NCBI GenBank assembly: GCA_963974475.1 | Contig: CAXBCR010000011.1 | Span: 1 to 64,000 of the forward strand | From: CAJXZP01 sp963974475 | GTDB taxonomy: Bacteria > Bacteroidota > Bacteroidia > Flavobacteriales_G > Salibacteraceae | Direction of reading: 5' to 3' | Length of the DNA stretch: 64,000 nucleotides | Shown: piece after piece, positions 63,096 to 64,000 of the stretch | Layout: each line of letters opens with the position of its first letter | Position numbering within the stretch: the first letter of the stretch is position 1 | The notes under the pieces: generated by a model | Databases searched by the model: none | What the model saw: only the letters and a program-made list of their open reading frames with translations | What the model was told of the DNA's origin: nothing | Translations under genes and position numbers: made by a program

Positions 63096-64000
63096 TCATT
63101 GTCTGATTCGTGTGATTTCTAGTTCTAAATCTGCTTTAGCTTTTTGTTGAACTTGGGTTAATGTACCCACTAATAAATTAGTTTTTTCATACGGGTCAGA
63201 AGTGAGGTTAAACATTTCTTGTGTGCCGTCTGCACTCACAATTAGCTTGTAAGTGCGGTCGCGAATAGCCCAAAGGTCATTAGTAGAAAATTTCATTTCC
63301 GAATATTGAAAGCTTCGTATAGTTCCTGAATTTGATAATAAAGGAAGAAAGCTCTTGCTATCATGAATTTCGGAAACCGCAACACCGGCTAAATTTGCGA
63401 TGGTTGCAAATAAATCGGTTCCACAAATCAGATTTTCATCCATTCCTGTGCGTAGAACTCCTTTCCCAGTAATGAATAGAGGAACATTTACGCCCCCTTG
63501 ATATAAGGTGCCTTTGGCGGTTTTCTTGGAATAAGGGTATTGAGCTACTTGATTTGGAGTGCCGTTATCGCCAATAAAAATAATTACCGTATTTGCCAAC
63601 TGTTCGGGGGTCATAGCGCTTATTAATCTGTCAATTTGGTAATCCATAGCCTCAATTGCAGCTAGGTAATACGGAGTTGCGTCCATTCCAGTTTGGTATT
63701 CGGGCAACGTTCCTTGCGAATGCATTTGGGTTGGAGGAGTATGAAATGGAGTATGTGGCGCATTATATGCCATCCATAAAAACCATGGTTTTTCTTGGTT
63801 TCCTATCCAATCTATCGCCAAGTTGGTTAAATGTTCGGTTACGTAATCCGATTGGATTGTGGATTTTCCATCCTCGGTAAGCGTCCAATTGAAATAGTCG
63901 GTAACCGCACCAGAGGCAACACCTGCATAGTAATCTATGCCGAATTTTTCTGGGGTGGGGTTTGGCGCATTTCCAGACAAATGCCATTTGCCAATCAATG
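63096..64000 (-). CDS. Sulfatase family protein, 5' end off the window
   Basis: Only the last 301 residues or so are in the window; the reading frame runs off the right edge. It starts within the second sulfatase signature GKWHLSGN. It then shows FLWMAYNAPHTPFHTPP and the metal-binding IIFIGDNGTPN of alkaline-phosphatase-fold sulfatases. The catalytic Cys/Ser motif C/S-x-P-x-R lies upstream and cannot be checked. Such sulfatases often act on sulfated polysaccharides in marine Bacteroidota. The substrate is unknown. Confidence 0.85.
   Translation of the reverse strand, partial: LIGKWHLSGNAPNPTPEKFGIDYYAGVASGAVTDYFNWTLTEDGKSTIQSDYVTEHLTNLAIDWIGNQEKPWFLWMAYNAPHTPFHTPPTQMHSQGTLPEYQTGMDATPYYLAAIEAMDYQIDRLISAMTPEQLANTVIIFIGDNGTPNQVAQYPYSKKTAKGTLYQGGVNVPLFITGKGVLRTGMDENLICGTDLFATIANLAGVAVSEIHDSKSFLPLLSNSGTIRSFQYSEMKFSTNDLWAIRDRTYKLIVSADGTQEMFNLTSDPYEKTNLLVGTLTQVQQKAKADLELEITRIRQ

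Overview
The window looks like chromosome of a Bacteroidota bacterium, most likely of the order Flavobacteriales. The evidence is: low GC; lipoprotein signal peptides and Sec signals ending in Q at the mature N-terminus; recurrent TAnnTTTGC promoter elements 15-20 nt before start codons; a PorG/UppS/BamA/OmpH locus (type IX secretion and outer-membrane assembly); a DnaG lacking zinc ligands; and a long SecA without a C-terminal zinc motif. I see no rRNA, tRNA, CRISPR array, prophage or insertion sequence. Nearly all of it is dense core genome.

Layout. 1-3811: the 3' part of a nitrous-oxide-reductase maturation cluster (nosL-nosD-nosF-nosY plus an unknown lipoprotein), preceded by an AATC tetranucleotide tract at the window edge. 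4038-5914: a FAS1-domain lipoprotein and a secreted NTF2-like protein. 5944-9821: phenylacetyl-CoA epoxidase, with paaE divergent from paaABCD. 9900-11426: a GNAT-nitrilase fusion, flanked by intact paaD on one side and a decayed paaD fragment on the other. 11796-16662: purine genes (amn, purE, purK on the minus strand; hpt, adk on the plus strand) and obgE. 16894-26730: mgtE, a hydroxyacid dehydrogenase, a glycosyltransferase, a cell-envelope block (nucleotidyltransferase, TPR lipoprotein, DUF4292 lipoprotein, EnvC-like activator), tatA and gatA. 26819-33465: ADP-forming acyl-CoA synthetase, alpha/beta hydrolase, pdxJ, CBS protein, a BamA-like protein and nadK. 33689-42015: three PorG-family proteins in tandem, uppS, bamA, two ompH/skp genes and murI. 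41988-46078: gamma-carbonic anhydrase, Nfu, a MORN lipoprotein and dnaG. 46271-49329: an ECF sigma factor overlapping a one-TM protein with an outer-membrane barrel-like C-terminus, then a PKD lipoprotein. 49307-57650: recJ, a DUF819 transporter-like protein, a candidate small RNA, DAHP synthase/chorismate mutase, two oxidoreductase/hydrolase genes, GDPD, cobalamin adenosyltransferase and an acidic DUF2795 protein. 58023-61424: secA. 61488-64000: a small membrane protein, a YHYH lipoprotein and the 3' part of a sulfatase.

How the genes work together. The Nos proteins would insert copper into NosZ, which is not in the window, so the organism probably respires N2O. PaaABCDE opens the phenylacetyl-CoA ring. 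The largest coherent block is envelope biogenesis: BamA and the OmpH chaperones insert barrels, UppS and MurI supply peptidoglycan precursors, SecA and TatA export proteins, and PorG belongs to type IX secretion.

The least ordinary items are the decayed paaD copy (about 11581-11735), the sigma factor/barrel pair (46271-48168), the tandem PorG paralogues (33689-36656), a compact minus-strand small RNA candidate with complete promoter and terminator (52277-52366), and the AATC tract before nosL. I found no large system that I can defend as wholly undescribed.
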